A stretch of 49,543 nt of DNA from Synergistota bacterium (GTDB lineage: Bacteria > Synergistota > Synergistia > Synergistales > Aminobacteriaceae): assembly GCA_022704435.1 (NCBI GenBank), contig JAKJGK010000002.1:1-49543 (forward strand), given 5' to 3'. The stretch's first letter is position 1. Each line of letters begins with the position of its first letter. The position numbers and the translations under genes are program-made. The notes beneath the pieces were generated by a model. That model saw only the letters and a program-made list of their open reading frames with translations, had not been told where the DNA came from and made no database searches. Below, piece after piece: positions 1 to 8,263 of this stretch.

Positions 1-1
1 G

Positions 2-244
2 ACGACCGAGGATCTTAAGAAGTACATGGATAGAGAGGAGACTGTGCTGACGGACTACGAGACCGTAAACGTGTCGGCCGACTCATCATGGTGGGTGGCT
101 AACAACAGCAAAAAACCGATAGAGTCCCCAGGCGTCCGGCAAAAGTTAGAAGACAGGCAGAAGGAGGCGGCCCTGTACGCGGCTCCCACCGAGAGCCAAC
201 CTTATAAAAAAGAGGGCAAATTCGTCTACATGAAGATGCGCTAG
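2..244 (+). CDS. C-terminal end of an unidentified protein (5' truncated by window edge)
   Basis: The reading frame is open from the first bases of the window and ends at a TAG at 242-244, leaving about 80 residues. The piece is hydrophilic and rich in Lys, Glu and Tyr, with no membrane segment, cysteines or motif that I recognise. An internal ATG at 26 gives a 72-residue reading, but nothing resembling a ribosome site precedes it and the frame is already open upstream, so truncation by the window edge is the better explanation. It lies about 80 bases before a run of minor-pilin genes on the same strand, so it may belong to the pilus cluster; that is inferred from position only. Confidence 0.6.
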   Translation, partial: TTEDLKKYMDREETVLTDYETVNVSADSSWWVANNSKKPIESPGVRQKLEDRQKEAALYAAPTESQPYKKEGKFVYMKMR

Positions 245-253
245 CAATCGAGT

Positions 254-289
254 GGGCGGCCGCTGGCACCATTCTTTCTCCGACCGCCC
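254..289 (+). other. weak inverted repeat between the partial gene and pilV-like gene
   Basis: GGGCGG at 254-259 can pair with CCGCCC at 284-289 across a 24-base loop. It is followed by only a short pyrimidine stretch (CCTTTC), not a T-tract. It could be a poor terminator or merely chance in GC-rich DNA. Confidence 0.25.
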
Positions 290-322
290 CCTTTCAGCAT
301 GAATGCAAACATCGGAGGCGCC

Positions 323-733
323 ATGAACAGAGGACTGTTTCCCATGTTAGAAATAAATTCGGCGCGAAGACGCGGCGTCTCACTGGTGGAGACGCTTATT
401 GCACTGTTGGTTCTTTCCATCGGAATCCTGGCCGTCGCCGCCGTCCCCATAATGACCACGAAGTTGGCTGTCCAGTCGAATAAACGAGAATTGGCTGTCT
501 TTATCGCTGTCAACGAGCTTGACGCGCTCGAGGCTGACGAGCGTGAAACCCTAAATATTTCAAGGCATGAACCATCTGGCTATAAAGGCATTTTTGTAAA
601 GTCCAGCAAGAATAACGGCGTGGGCGAAGTGATAGTCGATTGGAGCGGCGCCTCGGGAAAAAGCTCCCTGACGATGGAACGCCAATTGAGCCGCCATTCC
701 GATTCCACGCGCGGAAAGGAACTGGGCAAATGA
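323..733 (+). CDS. type IV prepilin, PilV-like minor pilin
   Basis: This is a small type IV pilin-like protein (136 residues). Near its N-terminus it has a prepilin peptidase/methylation motif: a basic run RRRG, then VSLVETLIALLVLSIGIL, with the invariant Glu five residues after the cleavage glycine and a single hydrophobic helix. PilV-class minor pilins carry this VE(T/S)L.ALLVLSIG pattern and help prime pilus assembly in the inner membrane. The start is taken at the ATG at 323 because GGAGG lies at 314-318. An in-frame ATG at 299 lacks such a site. Its last bases overlap the next pilin gene by ATGA. The function is family-level; I cannot assign it a specific role in this pilus. Confidence 0.8.
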   Translation: MNRGLFPMLEINSARRRGVSLVETLIALLVLSIGILAVAAVPIMTTKLAVQSNKRELAVFIAVNELDALEADERETLNISRHEPSGYKGIFVKSSKNNGVGEVIVDWSGASGKSSLTMERQLSRHSDSTRGKELGK

Positions 734-1716
734 GGAAGCAGCATGGTTTCACGCTGATTGAACTGCTCATAGCTTTAATAATCACCGGATTCGTGATGGG
801 TTCAGTCCTCGTGCTGCTATTTTCGATATTCAAGAATTACGAGTACGATCAGGACATCACGGAGGCGAAGCAGCGAGGGCAGATTGCCATAGCGGCGATG
901 CAGCCTTTTGTCATTAACGCCGGGCTTGGGTTGCCGCCGTCCGCAGCGGATTTTCAGAAGGCCTTCCGTTGGTCGAAAAACCGGACGATTAGTGCTTTGC
1001 CGGTTCTCTTTCCTGCAAGTACGGGAGATACAAAGAATTTCGGTTACTTTATCCAGCTCGCAACAAACAGCGTGACCGCTACAGACGCCAAATCCGCCCC
1101 TGCGCTTTGGACTGTATACTCCGTCCCAAGCGGTGCCAGGGTGGCGGGCGGAGGAACCGAGTCGATGCTAGGGGTTATGGCGGACACGGACAACGACAGC
1201 GATAGCGGGGAGTATGACAGGGAGATCAGCATCACCGGATCCCTTTCGCCTGCTCAGATTGCCGCGAGTTTCCCTCCCAACACTCTAAAGTCTTGGGTCG
1301 CATTCCCTGCCGCGACACCTCCCTTCCCTTTTACGGTGGCTGAGCTGACGGCGTCCGGTTCCATCAAGATTCGATCCCACTCCGCCACGGGGGGCGGTAC
1401 TATACCATCCTTCGACGAGCTTCACTATGTGCGAGCCGCCAAGCTTTTCGTCGCCGATGGCGAATTTAAAATTGACCGCCTGGATGGATCAGGTGCCCAG
1501 TCCGTCGTCGATGGCATCGCAGGTATGTGGTGCACGTTCGATCCGGACGGCGACAGGGTCCTGACTGTACGCATACTGGCCAGGGCCGGTACCAGTAGAG
1601 AGGGCAATATCCAGGTTGGTGTTGAAGGCTGGCCCGCTGAAGCGGAGGCGGTCTGGACTAGAGACAATCACTACAGGCACGTGGTGGTCTCCAGAAGCTG
1701 GAGGATACGGAATTGA
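730..1716 (+). CDS. type IV prepilin, PilW-like minor pilin
   Basis: The product (328 residues) begins MRKQHGFTLIELLIALII, a textbook type III signal: a short basic leader, a Gly-Phe cleavage site, Glu at position +5 and a hydrophobic helix. The long C-terminal globular part is typical of PilW-type minor pilins and has no motif that I recognise. The ATG at 730 overlaps the previous stop (ATGA), which argues for coupled translation. The frame is open upstream to 640, but that would place 30 hydrophilic residues in front of the prepilin leader, so the later start is right. In the pilus model it would help initiate the fibre or sit at its tip with the PilV- and PilX-like proteins and PilY1. Confidence 0.8.
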   Translation: MRKQHGFTLIELLIALIITGFVMGSVLVLLFSIFKNYEYDQDITEAKQRGQIAIAAMQPFVINAGLGLPPSAADFQKAFRWSKNRTISALPVLFPASTGDTKNFGYFIQLATNSVTATDAKSAPALWTVYSVPSGARVAGGGTESMLGVMADTDNDSDSGEYDREISITGSLSPAQIAASFPPNTLKSWVAFPAATPPFPFTVAELTASGSIKIRSHSATGGGTIPSFDELHYVRAAKLFVADGEFKIDRLDGSGAQSVVDGIAGMWCTFDPDGDRVLTVRILARAGTSREGNIQVGVEGWPAEAEAVWTRDNHYRHVVVSRSWRIRN

Positions 1717-2294
1717 ACCGTAGAATTATACATGATCGCATATCACCAGATCGCAGAAAGAGCCGCGCGATGGCCCTGCCGCTTGCGCTTGTGGCTCTTC
1801 TCGTTGCGGGCTTGCTGGTGGGGGTATCTATTTACTTGGTCGAAAATATGGTGTCGGTCAACCGGGCCAAGATAGAGGACGAACTAAGGATGAACGCAGC
1901 CAACTCTGGTATTGAGATTGGGAAGAAATGGGTATTCCAGAGGATAAACGGACCGGTTGCCTTGCGCAGAAGGACCGGCTGGGGCAAGGAATTGTCTGCG
2001 TCGTCGACAATAGCAAACTTGGAAGTTGAAAAAACCAGCAGGGTGATCGACGGTGTCGATGTTGAGACCGTGGTCTACGATGTTCTCTTCGAAGGAGTGG
2101 CCCCGGGCCTGGATCTTGGAGTCAACAGCGTGCCGCTTTTCGGCCGGACCTCGATGAATAACTTTGACCACAGCACAGGCTCGTCACCTCCTCCCGTCCA
2201 GGGTGCCTACGTCATCCGCAGCAGGGCTGTGTATAATGGTATTGAGAAGATTCTTGAGCAGGGTCTGTTAGTAAGGAAGGATACCGAACTGTAA
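1713..2294 (+). CDS. PilX-like type IV pilus assembly protein
   Basis: This 193-residue protein has a basic N-terminus with Arg-Lys-Ser-Arg, then a hydrophobic segment AMALPLALVALLVAGLLVGVS at about residues 19-39. The segment resembles the degenerate prepilin region of PilX, where a glycine or alanine replaces the usual cleavage context and the +5 Glu is absent. The rest is soluble. It uses a TTG start inside the previous stop (TTGA overlap), supported by GGAGG at 1700-1704, eight bases upstream. Its place between a PilW-like gene and pilY1 matches the pilV-pilW-pilX-pilY1 order known in Proteobacteria. The PilX label rests mainly on this order and the N-terminal helix. Confidence 0.65.
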   Translation: MNRRIIHDRISPDRRKSRAMALPLALVALLVAGLLVGVSIYLVENMVSVNRAKIEDELRMNAANSGIEIGKKWVFQRINGPVALRRRTGWGKELSASSTIANLEVEKTSRVIDGVDVETVVYDVLFEGVAPGLDLGVNSVPLFGRTSMNNFDHSTGSSPPPVQGAYVIRSRAVYNGIEKILEQGLLVRKDTEL

Positions 2295-2342
2295 ACGCCG
2301 ACTACAACTCGCCATATTGGGTATGCAAGGGAGGGCAATGCA

Positions 2343-2918
2343 ATGATCAAATGTGTGACATACGCTCGCAAAGCAAGCCACAAAATGTTGGGAGCATCGC
2401 TTGCTCTCTGTCTTCTCATGATACCCATGTGCGCGGAGGGAGCGCTGCACTCGTTCATCAAGAGCAGTTTCACAGAGGAGCCAAATGTCCTCATACTCCT
2501 TGATACCAGTGGTTCGATGAGCTTCAACATGAAAGACGACACATACACATACGGAGACGGATCGAGGCCTGCTGTAGTCAAAAACTCGATACAGGCCAGA
2601 TACTTTGGTAAAGATGTGGAAACGTCCAACAACGACATGCGCAACGAGTACTACTATCATCCGCTACTCCGCTACATATCCACCGACGACTTGACTGGCA
2701 TCTCCGATAGCGACAGGAACACCTATTTCAAGCAATGGGACTCCAGGGTGGAGCTGGACGACGCTGCGCCGAAGAGCGGCGAGAGCAAGTACAAGCACGC
2801 TAAAGAACGTGATGTACCGACTGCTTCGAGACGAGGAGATATACAAGGGGCTGCGCATAGGCTTGGCGACCTATTATCAGGTGGGCTCCAGCAGTCTCCC
2901 GAAAAATGCTTACACTGA
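2343..2918 (+). CDS. PilY1-type adhesin, N-terminal fragment (frameshifted)
   Basis: It starts at the ATG at 2343 behind GGGAGGG (2329-2335). A signal peptide comes first (hydrophobic residues about 16-30, ending near Ala-Glu-Gly-Ala). Next is the beginning of a von Willebrand A domain with the metal-binding motif DTSGSM at residues 54-59. Homology to PilY1 stops at about residue 153. After the codon GCT at 2799-2801 the frame yields about 38 unrelated residues and a stop at 2916-2918. The true continuation is in the +1 frame from 2803. PilY1 proteins sit at the pilus tip or on the cell surface, controlling extension and adhesion. This fragment alone would lack the beta-propeller and most of the VWA domain. 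Confidence 0.7.
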   Translation: MIKCVTYARKASHKMLGASLALCLLMIPMCAEGALHSFIKSSFTEEPNVLILLDTSGSMSFNMKDDTYTYGDGSRPAVVKNSIQARYFGKDVETSNNDMRNEYYYHPLLRYISTDDLTGISDSDRNTYFKQWDSRVELDDAAPKSGESKYKHAKERDVPTASRRGDIQGAAHRLGDLLSGGLQQSPEKCLH

Positions 2919-5550
2919 CAGCAATTTCTACAGATGGCAGCCGTACGAAGGGTTTTTCTCCAGTGGAGAGAGGCAAAAAACATATTGGAACTACTCGAGC
3001 TCGACTACGCACAGGACAGGGCTTATGAGAGAACCCATCAAATCGACCTCTGCCCCTGGTCACCTTCAGAACCTCAGAAGGTGGTTCGACGGCGACGGCA
3101 CGTATTACGACATCAAGGCCTTCGGGGGCACGCCGTTGTGCTACTCCATCTATCAGAACAAATCCGGCCCCAGCGAGACGGACGGTTCCGCGTTGCAATT
3201 CTTCAGGGCTAAAGATATCATCACCGACCCGTGTCAGAACAACTATTTAATTGCCCTAACCGACGGCGCGGACTCCTATGTAACGAAAAACCCTGAGGAC
3301 TACGTCGACAACCTGACAAAATCCCCCATGTACGTCTACGGGACAAATACAAGAGCCAGGAACATAAAGACCTACATGATGGGTTTTACAACTAACAGCA
3401 GCCTTGTTAGTATTCTGGACAAAATGGCCGCCAAAGGCGGTACCGGCAGAACGAAGGCCTTCATCGCTAGCGACGTGAAAAAACTCCTTGATGACTTCAA
3501 GGAGATCTTCAAGGAGATTCAGAGCGCTTCCACAGGCCAAGCCCCGCTCGTGTCGCCGCCGAGAGACTCGGAGGATGAGGACGGATTGTACGTCGTCGAA
3601 TACGATCCCCAACAGGCTAGGCAATGGAAGGGTATATTCAAAAAACTGCTTGGATCCGAGGACGCTGACGGCAAGCTCTCATACTCGAAAGTCTGGGAGG
3701 CCGGCGAACGACTTTCCTACACTCGCTGGGACGCTAGGAAGATATATACGTCCTTCGCAGGATTGACCGGCATTGGGAACAACCTCTTCATGATCAACTC
3801 CTCCTTCGCCAGCGGCTCGAACCCGCTTCTTGACAGTGCCGCCATTCTAGGTATCGCTGACCGCAACGACAGGGTCGGTTTTATCAGGTGGCTCTGTGGC
3901 AAGAACGAATACAACGAGGAGGGCGGGGTCGAGATCCACAAGCTATGGGACATCTGTAACAGCGGCCTGGTGAAGGTGGGAGCGCCGTCCGCCCCTGTTT
4001 TCGACCCTCTGTACGCGGCCTTTCGTGATACTTATAAAAACAGGAACAAGTTAATATATGTCCAGTCGAACGCCGGCATGCTTCACGCCTTCGATGATAA
4101 GACCGGAGACGAAAAATTCGCTTTCATACCACCGAACGTGCTTTTGAACGGCAGACTAAGCGGCCTTCGCCGCGCAGACGGAAGCAATGCCTACAGTAGG
4201 AGTGCGGCCTCATACTCGCGATACCTGCTCGACGGCCCGGTGACGGTGGAGGACGTGGAGATAGGAGGCCAGTACAAGACTCTCCTCCTGGGCCAATTAG
4301 GCTTGGGGGGGGCGGGAATGTACGTACTCGATATTACTTCGAACACCCCGGAAGGAACCCGTTTCAAATGGGCCATAGAGAACGACGTACACCAGTATAA
4401 TGCCGTAAACAGAGATGTAGTCCTAAAAGCGGAGACTGACCGCAAAGTCCTCTACTGGAAGGGCACGGCGAACTCAACCGATGCCGTCGTGGAGCGTGCG
4501 CACAAAGTGCCGGCAGGCTCTAAGTTCGATGCTGACTACGACTACAGGAGACTGCGCCGCACGGTTGGAGTTCCATACATCGGACGAGTCTTTTCCGGTA
4601 CTTCCGCGGCCAAAGCGACGTGGAGATGGCTATTCATCATGACAAGCGGCAGCACGAACGGCGTGTACGGAGATTACGACTCCCCTGGAGCCGTATACCT
4701 TGGGGATCTGGACGACGGCCATCTAATCAGAAAGTTCGACGTGGATTCTCCCGTGACCTCTTCTGTCATACCTCTTTCCGCGGAACAACACTACAAGGAA
4801 GTAAGAAAATTCTTGGCGGGAGACATGTCCGGAAAGGTGCACATTGGGGACCTTTCCGGCTGGAAATCGGGGGACTGGGATTTGTACTCCGTGTTGGAGT
4901 TCCCTGCGAAGAACTCCGGCATATCGCGGTCCCTCTCCACGGCCTTCCTTCGAAAATATGAAACCTGGGTCTTCGCAGGCACTGGTGATGTGACCGGACA
5001 TGTAGCAAACTCCACTGGGGACGTAAACTATTTCGCCGCAGCTAACGTCACCGATGTTCAGAAGGGCTCTCCGCTCAAGGTTAAGGACGACCTCCTCAAG
5101 CTTGAACCGGGTAACGGAGGGGACAAGCTTGATGCGAGCCTGAACCCGGGGAAGAAAGGATGGTACCTGGAATTGGCAGGCCGCGAAAGAATGGCCTCCC
5201 CGCCCGTTTACTACGGCGGACTCGTCATGTTCACCACTTTCATCCCCGATGAGGATGTCTGCTCCGACAATGGCAACACTCGCTTCTACATACTAAATTC
5301 TGTTACGGGAAAAAGCGCTTGGAACCCGACTACTGAGACAGAAAAAAAGTACAAGCAATACGACAACATGAAGGTCCCTGGCTTCGCCATACACGCAGCG
5401 CCAGAGTCCAAGGACGGAGGGCGGGGGAAATACGCCTTCACGGTGATACTGCCAGACGGCACCTTGTGGCCTGTCGCGTATTCGTCACTAGACGAAGATA
5501 TTCCAACCGATAGGACCACTGGGGAGTTGCTTTACTGGAGAAGCCGCTGA
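2809..5550 (+). CDS. PilY1-type adhesin, C-terminal fragment (rest of VWA domain and beta-propeller)
   Basis: This frame carries the remainder of the VWA domain, then the PilY1 C-terminal propeller. A landmark is YVQSNAGMLHAFDDKTG, about 416 residues into this fragment, followed by FIPPNVL; both are close to the propeller signature of PilY1. A later Asp-rich loop (YLGDLDDG) resembles the calcium-binding region. The nominal GTG at 2809 is not a credible independent start, because homology runs through it from the frame used upstream. Reading GCT, skipping one A at 2802, then AAG AAC GTG ATG joins the two parts into one protein of about 1,068 residues, a normal PilY1 size. Possible causes are a sequencing error, a recent mutation, phase variation or programmed +1 shifting. 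Confidence 0.75.
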   Translation: MMYRLLRDEEIYKGLRIGLATYYQVGSSSLPKNAYTDSNFYRWQPYEGFFSSGERQKTYWNYSSSTTHRTGLMREPIKSTSAPGHLQNLRRWFDGDGTYYDIKAFGGTPLCYSIYQNKSGPSETDGSALQFFRAKDIITDPCQNNYLIALTDGADSYVTKNPEDYVDNLTKSPMYVYGTNTRARNIKTYMMGFTTNSSLVSILDKMAAKGGTGRTKAFIASDVKKLLDDFKEIFKEIQSASTGQAPLVSPPRDSEDEDGLYVVEYDPQQARQWKGIFKKLLGSEDADGKLSYSKVWEAGERLSYTRWDARKIYTSFAGLTGIGNNLFMINSSFASGSNPLLDSAAILGIADRNDRVGFIRWLCGKNEYNEEGGVEIHKLWDICNSGLVKVGAPSAPVFDPLYAAFRDTYKNRNKLIYVQSNAGMLHAFDDKTGDEKFAFIPPNVLLNGRLSGLRRADGSNAYSRSAASYSRYLLDGPVTVEDVEIGGQYKTLLLGQLGLGGAGMYVLDITSNTPEGTRFKWAIENDVHQYNAVNRDVVLKAETDRKVLYWKGTANSTDAVVERAHKVPAGSKFDADYDYRRLRRTVGVPYIGRVFSGTSAAKATWRWLFIMTSGSTNGVYGDYDSPGAVYLGDLDDGHLIRKFDVDSPVTSSVIPLSAEQHYKEVRKFLAGDMSGKVHIGDLSGWKSGDWDLYSVLEFPAKNSGISRSLSTAFLRKYETWVFAGTGDVTGHVANSTGDVNYFAAANVTDVQKGSPLKVKDDLLKLEPGNGGDKLDASLNPGKKGWYLELAGRERMASPPVYYGGLVMFTTFIPDEDVCSDNGNTRFYILNSVTGKSAWNPTTETEKKYKQYDNMKVPGFAIHAAPESKDGGRGKYAFTVILPDGTLWPVAYSSLDEDIPTDRTTGELLYWRSR

Positions 5551-5564
5551 TTTTGGTGTATGAT
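5536..5564 (+). promoter_or_regulatory. candidate promoter for pilMNOPQ
   Basis: TGGAGA (5536-5541) and TATGAT (5559-5564) are separated by 17 bases, giving four and five matches to the sigma-70 consensus. The element overlaps the end of pilY1 and lies 36 bases before the pilM start, at the first real gap in the pilus cluster. This is a visual assignment. Confidence 0.4.
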
Positions 5565-5600
5565 TGTATCAAAATTTGAGTCTAGGGGGGGAATGCGCGT

Positions 5601-6548
5601 ATGGCCGCCGCATCGGCGCTCTTCAAGAAAAAACGTAACAGGGCCGGCTTGGCGCTTCACGATAACGATCTGAAGTACATCGAGCTCGACGGCGATCCGT
5701 CGAAGATGCGGGTGGCCAGGAAGATCTCCACCCCGTCCGGCGGAAGGGGGGTCAGGAAGAACTCGCTGGCCGACGCCGGGGAATTGCTTGCACCGCTTCA
5801 GGCTCTTGGGTCGAGCATCGGGGGTTTCAAGGCCCCCGTCGCCATGTCGATACCGTCCCGCGACGTGCTCATACGCGTCATCGAGATGCCGGAGCTGCCC
5901 CTCGAGGACGCGCGCGAGGCGTTGCAGTGGGACTTCGAGAAGTACTTCCCCTACGCATTCTCGGACGCGGCGGTGGACATAGCCATGATTGAGAACCCGT
6001 CCGCACCGGAGGCTGGGAATATGTCCCTGCTGGTGGCGGCCTGCAAGCTGCGGACTATCGAGTCGCTTACGAGGCTGGCCGATACGGCGAAGCTGCCTCT
6101 GTCCACGATAGAACCTGAGAACGTGGCCATGTTCCGGGCAGTGCTGGGGCCCACGCTCTCCTTCCCGAACGGATACCTGGCTGTGTTCGCGGAGGAAGGC
6201 ATCTGCCAACTCGTCCTCGGCTACAGGGACAACGGGGTCCTGTACAGGACCTCGCTGGTGGAGCTTGGAGAGGGGGAGGACGGAAAGGCGGACTACTCCC
6301 CGCTGGTAAGGGAGATCTCGAACACCCTGACCTTCGCGCGAAACCAGTACCGCGACCTGCAGATGGACCACGTGGTCCTCGGGGGAGCGTACTCGGAAGA
6401 GGCAGAGCTAAGGGACGTGATAGCGGAGACGAGCGGACTCAAGGTGACTCTGGCGGATCCGTGGGGCTCCTGGGGCATTCGCCCTCCCCGCGACGATCTG
6501 TCGGGATGGGAGACGGCCGTGGGTTTGGCCGTGCGTGAACTGCTATGA
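5601..6548 (+). CDS. pilM: type IV pilus assembly protein PilM (actin-like ATPase)
   Basis: The 315-residue product fits the PilM family, cytoplasmic FtsA/actin-like proteins that bind the N-terminus of PilN and form the inner-membrane alignment platform with PilO and PilP. Visible hallmarks are the stretch around residues 90-120 (IPSRDVLIRVIEMPELP, then a Trp-Asp-Phe-Glu-Lys-Tyr segment), close to the PilM pattern before the predicted 1B-like subdomain, and a C-terminal Gly-Gly segment (VVLGGAYSE). The start at 5601 follows a G-rich site (AGGGGGGG at 5583-5590). Gene order pilM-pilN-pilO-pilP-pilQ supports the call strongly. The stop overlaps the pilN start (ATGA). Confidence 0.9.
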   Translation: MAAASALFKKKRNRAGLALHDNDLKYIELDGDPSKMRVARKISTPSGGRGVRKNSLADAGELLAPLQALGSSIGGFKAPVAMSIPSRDVLIRVIEMPELPLEDAREALQWDFEKYFPYAFSDAAVDIAMIENPSAPEAGNMSLLVAACKLRTIESLTRLADTAKLPLSTIEPENVAMFRAVLGPTLSFPNGYLAVFAEEGICQLVLGYRDNGVLYRTSLVELGEGEDGKADYSPLVREISNTLTFARNQYRDLQMDHVVLGGAYSEEAELRDVIAETSGLKVTLADPWGSWGIRPPRDDLSGWETAVGLAVRELL

Positions 6549-7144
6549 AGGTGGCGCTGGACCTCAGGCCCCGTTCGCTGATCGAACAGGGCAAGAAGCG
6601 GATAAATTTCGCGGGGCTTCTGATGACGTTGCTGTTGCTCTCCTTCCTGCTGATCGGCGGGGCGACTCTCGGCCGTTCTTTCTGGCTTTTCAGGTCGCTG
6701 CAGGAGGGCGTGGCGTTCCTAGAGGAGACCCTTCTTGTGCAGCGCGCGCAGAACGCCCGGCTTGCGGGTGAGCTGGCGCGTCTTGCCGAGGAGGAGGCCA
6801 TGTACGTCTCCGCGCTGAAGCTGTTGCAGGACGAGCTGCCGGCGCTGGAGTTCCTGCAGGCCATGGAGGGGGCCCTCCCCCTCGGGGTTTGGGTGAAGAC
6901 CGCGTCGATGCTCCCTGGGAAGGTATCGCTCCAGGGTTCCGCGTTCAAGGAGGACGACGTGGTCGAGTTCGGCAAGGGGTTGCTGGACTCCCCGCTCGTT
7001 GCGGCGGTGGACTTTCCGGTGACCTCGCGAGTGGTTAAGGACGGCCAGTCGCTTGTCGACTTTTCGCTGGCCTGCTCCATAAGGGACTTCGCCTCCACGA
7101 TCCCGCCCGCCGAACCCGTTCCTTCGACAGGGGAGGCTGATTGA
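6545..7144 (+). CDS. pilN: type IV pilus assembly protein PilN
   Basis: This 199-residue bitopic inner-membrane protein has a short cytoplasmic N-terminus (MKVALDLRPRSLIEQGKKR), the segment PilM would bind. One transmembrane helix follows at about residues 22-43, then a coiled-coil-like Leu/Glu/Ala-rich region (50-90) and a small alpha/beta domain. PilN pairs with PilO through such coiled coils. The canonical INLLPWR motif is replaced by ALDLRPRS. Other lineages also vary there, so I rely on topology and order. Start and stop overlap the neighbouring genes. Confidence 0.85.
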   Translation: MKVALDLRPRSLIEQGKKRINFAGLLMTLLLLSFLLIGGATLGRSFWLFRSLQEGVAFLEETLLVQRAQNARLAGELARLAEEEAMYVSALKLLQDELPALEFLQAMEGALPLGVWVKTASMLPGKVSLQGSAFKEDDVVEFGKGLLDSPLVAAVDFPVTSRVVKDGQSLVDFSLACSIRDFASTIPPAEPVPSTGEAD

Positions 7145-7146
7145 TC

Positions 7147-7641
7147 ATGAACAGGAAAGATGCGGTTTTATTTCTTCTTCTATTCGTCGTGTCCGTGGGG
7201 ATCATCAGTGGCTCTTATTATCTGCTAAAGCAGATCCAGGAGCTTCGTGCGACCGAGAGGAGCATGCTCAAGCAGAAGATGCAGCTCGAGCTCCAGATGG
7301 CGGAGAAGGTCCGCCAGATAGAGGTTTTCAAGAGGGCCATATCGCGGCTTGAGAGGTACCAGGTTCAGCTTCCGGAGAACGATGTGGACTTCTACTCATG
7401 GGTTCAGCAAAAGCTTACCGACAACGGTGTTCGCAGCAACGTGGTCAAGCCTGCCAAGAGCCCGGCGGAAAGGGAGGCGGTCCAGGTGGACTTCCAGGGG
7501 CCTTATTACTCGTTCGTGCGCACCCTGTCGGACTGGCGCAACCTGAAGGTTGCGCTTAGGCTGGCTTCCCTCAGGCTGGAATCGATCGATGGCGGCGCTG
7601 CCGGCGGCGTGGCGATCGTCGAGTCCGTAATCAAGAGGTAG
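7147..7641 (+). CDS. pilO: type IV pilus assembly protein PilO-like
   Basis: The 164-residue protein has one N-terminal transmembrane helix (about residues 6-24), a charged coiled coil (25-70), and a C-terminal domain ending in a beta-rich segment (VDFQGPYYSFVRTLSDW). That last pattern is the ferredoxin-like fold of PilO, in which a Gly-Xaa-Tyr motif precedes a helix. The ATG at 7147 is preferred, ten bases after GGGAGG (7131-7136). An in-frame TTG at 7141 overlaps the pilN stop and sits only four bases from that site, so it remains possible. The product would span the periplasm with PilN and contact the PilP-like lipoprotein or secretin. Confidence 0.8.
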   Translation: MNRKDAVLFLLLFVVSVGIISGSYYLLKQIQELRATERSMLKQKMQLELQMAEKVRQIEVFKRAISRLERYQVQLPENDVDFYSWVQQKLTDNGVRSNVVKPAKSPAEREAVQVDFQGPYYSFVRTLSDWRNLKVALRLASLRLESIDGGAAGGVAIVESVIKR

Positions 7642-7650
7642 GTGATCTTC

Positions 7651-8250
7651 ATGGCGGATTCCGCGGTCAACGGCTCCTTTTGGAAGAATTTGACGGAGGG
7701 CGAAGGCGCCTTCCGAATGCCGCGCGCGCTGCTCTTCCTGCTATTCCTGGGAGGCGCGGTATTCTCCGGCTGGTGTTTCAAGATGGTCGCCGACCTCTCC
7801 GTAGAGGAGGCCGTGTTCGTCGATCCCCCTCCCAGCCAGTCCCGCCTGGACGAGGAGAGGCTGGACGGGATAATAGAGGCATTCCGAGGCACGGTCGAGG
7901 CTCGCCAGGGCAGCTCCGGGGTGGTAGCCTCGGTGACGGACAAGAACAGGAGGCCGTTCGAGGTCTCCCGCAGGGCCGGAAAGTCCGCCGCGGGCGGGGC
8001 GCAGGTCGAGGCTCCATTGGTGGAGCCCATCGTCGAGGAGCTTCTCCCCCCGATCATGTTCGTCCGGGCTATAATGGTGGTCGGCAACGAGGCTATCGCC
8101 ATCATGGACATAAACGGGGTTGGCAACGGAGTTATAGTGAAGACGGGCTACATGTTCCTGGACAAGAAGGGGCGGATAGCGAAGATAACGCCCGAAAAAG
8201 TGACCGTCCGCTGGGCGGGCAAAAACATCGACATCACGCCTGGTTTTTAA
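7651..8250 (+). CDS. PilP/GspC-like pilus periplasmic protein
   Basis: This 199-residue protein has one transmembrane segment (about residues 26-44), a variable Pro/Glu-rich linker, and a C-terminal beta domain of about 70 residues from LPPIMFVRAIMVVGNEAIAI onward. Alternating short strands with glycine turns and a closing KITPEKVTVRW resemble the homology region of PilP and GspC, which docks onto the secretin N0 domain. Classical PilP is a lipoprotein. Here there is no lipobox and the anchor looks like a helix, as in GspC. The ATG at 7651 follows a GAGGTAGGTG site; a GTG at 7642 is possible. Its place between pilO and pilQ supports the PilP role. Confidence 0.65.
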   Translation: MADSAVNGSFWKNLTEGEGAFRMPRALLFLLFLGGAVFSGWCFKMVADLSVEEAVFVDPPPSQSRLDEERLDGIIEAFRGTVEARQGSSGVVASVTDKNRRPFEVSRRAGKSAAGGAQVEAPLVEPIVEELLPPIMFVRAIMVVGNEAIAIMDINGVGNGVIVKTGYMFLDKKGRIAKITPEKVTVRWAGKNIDITPGF

Positions 8251-8263
8251 GGGGGATTCTAGA

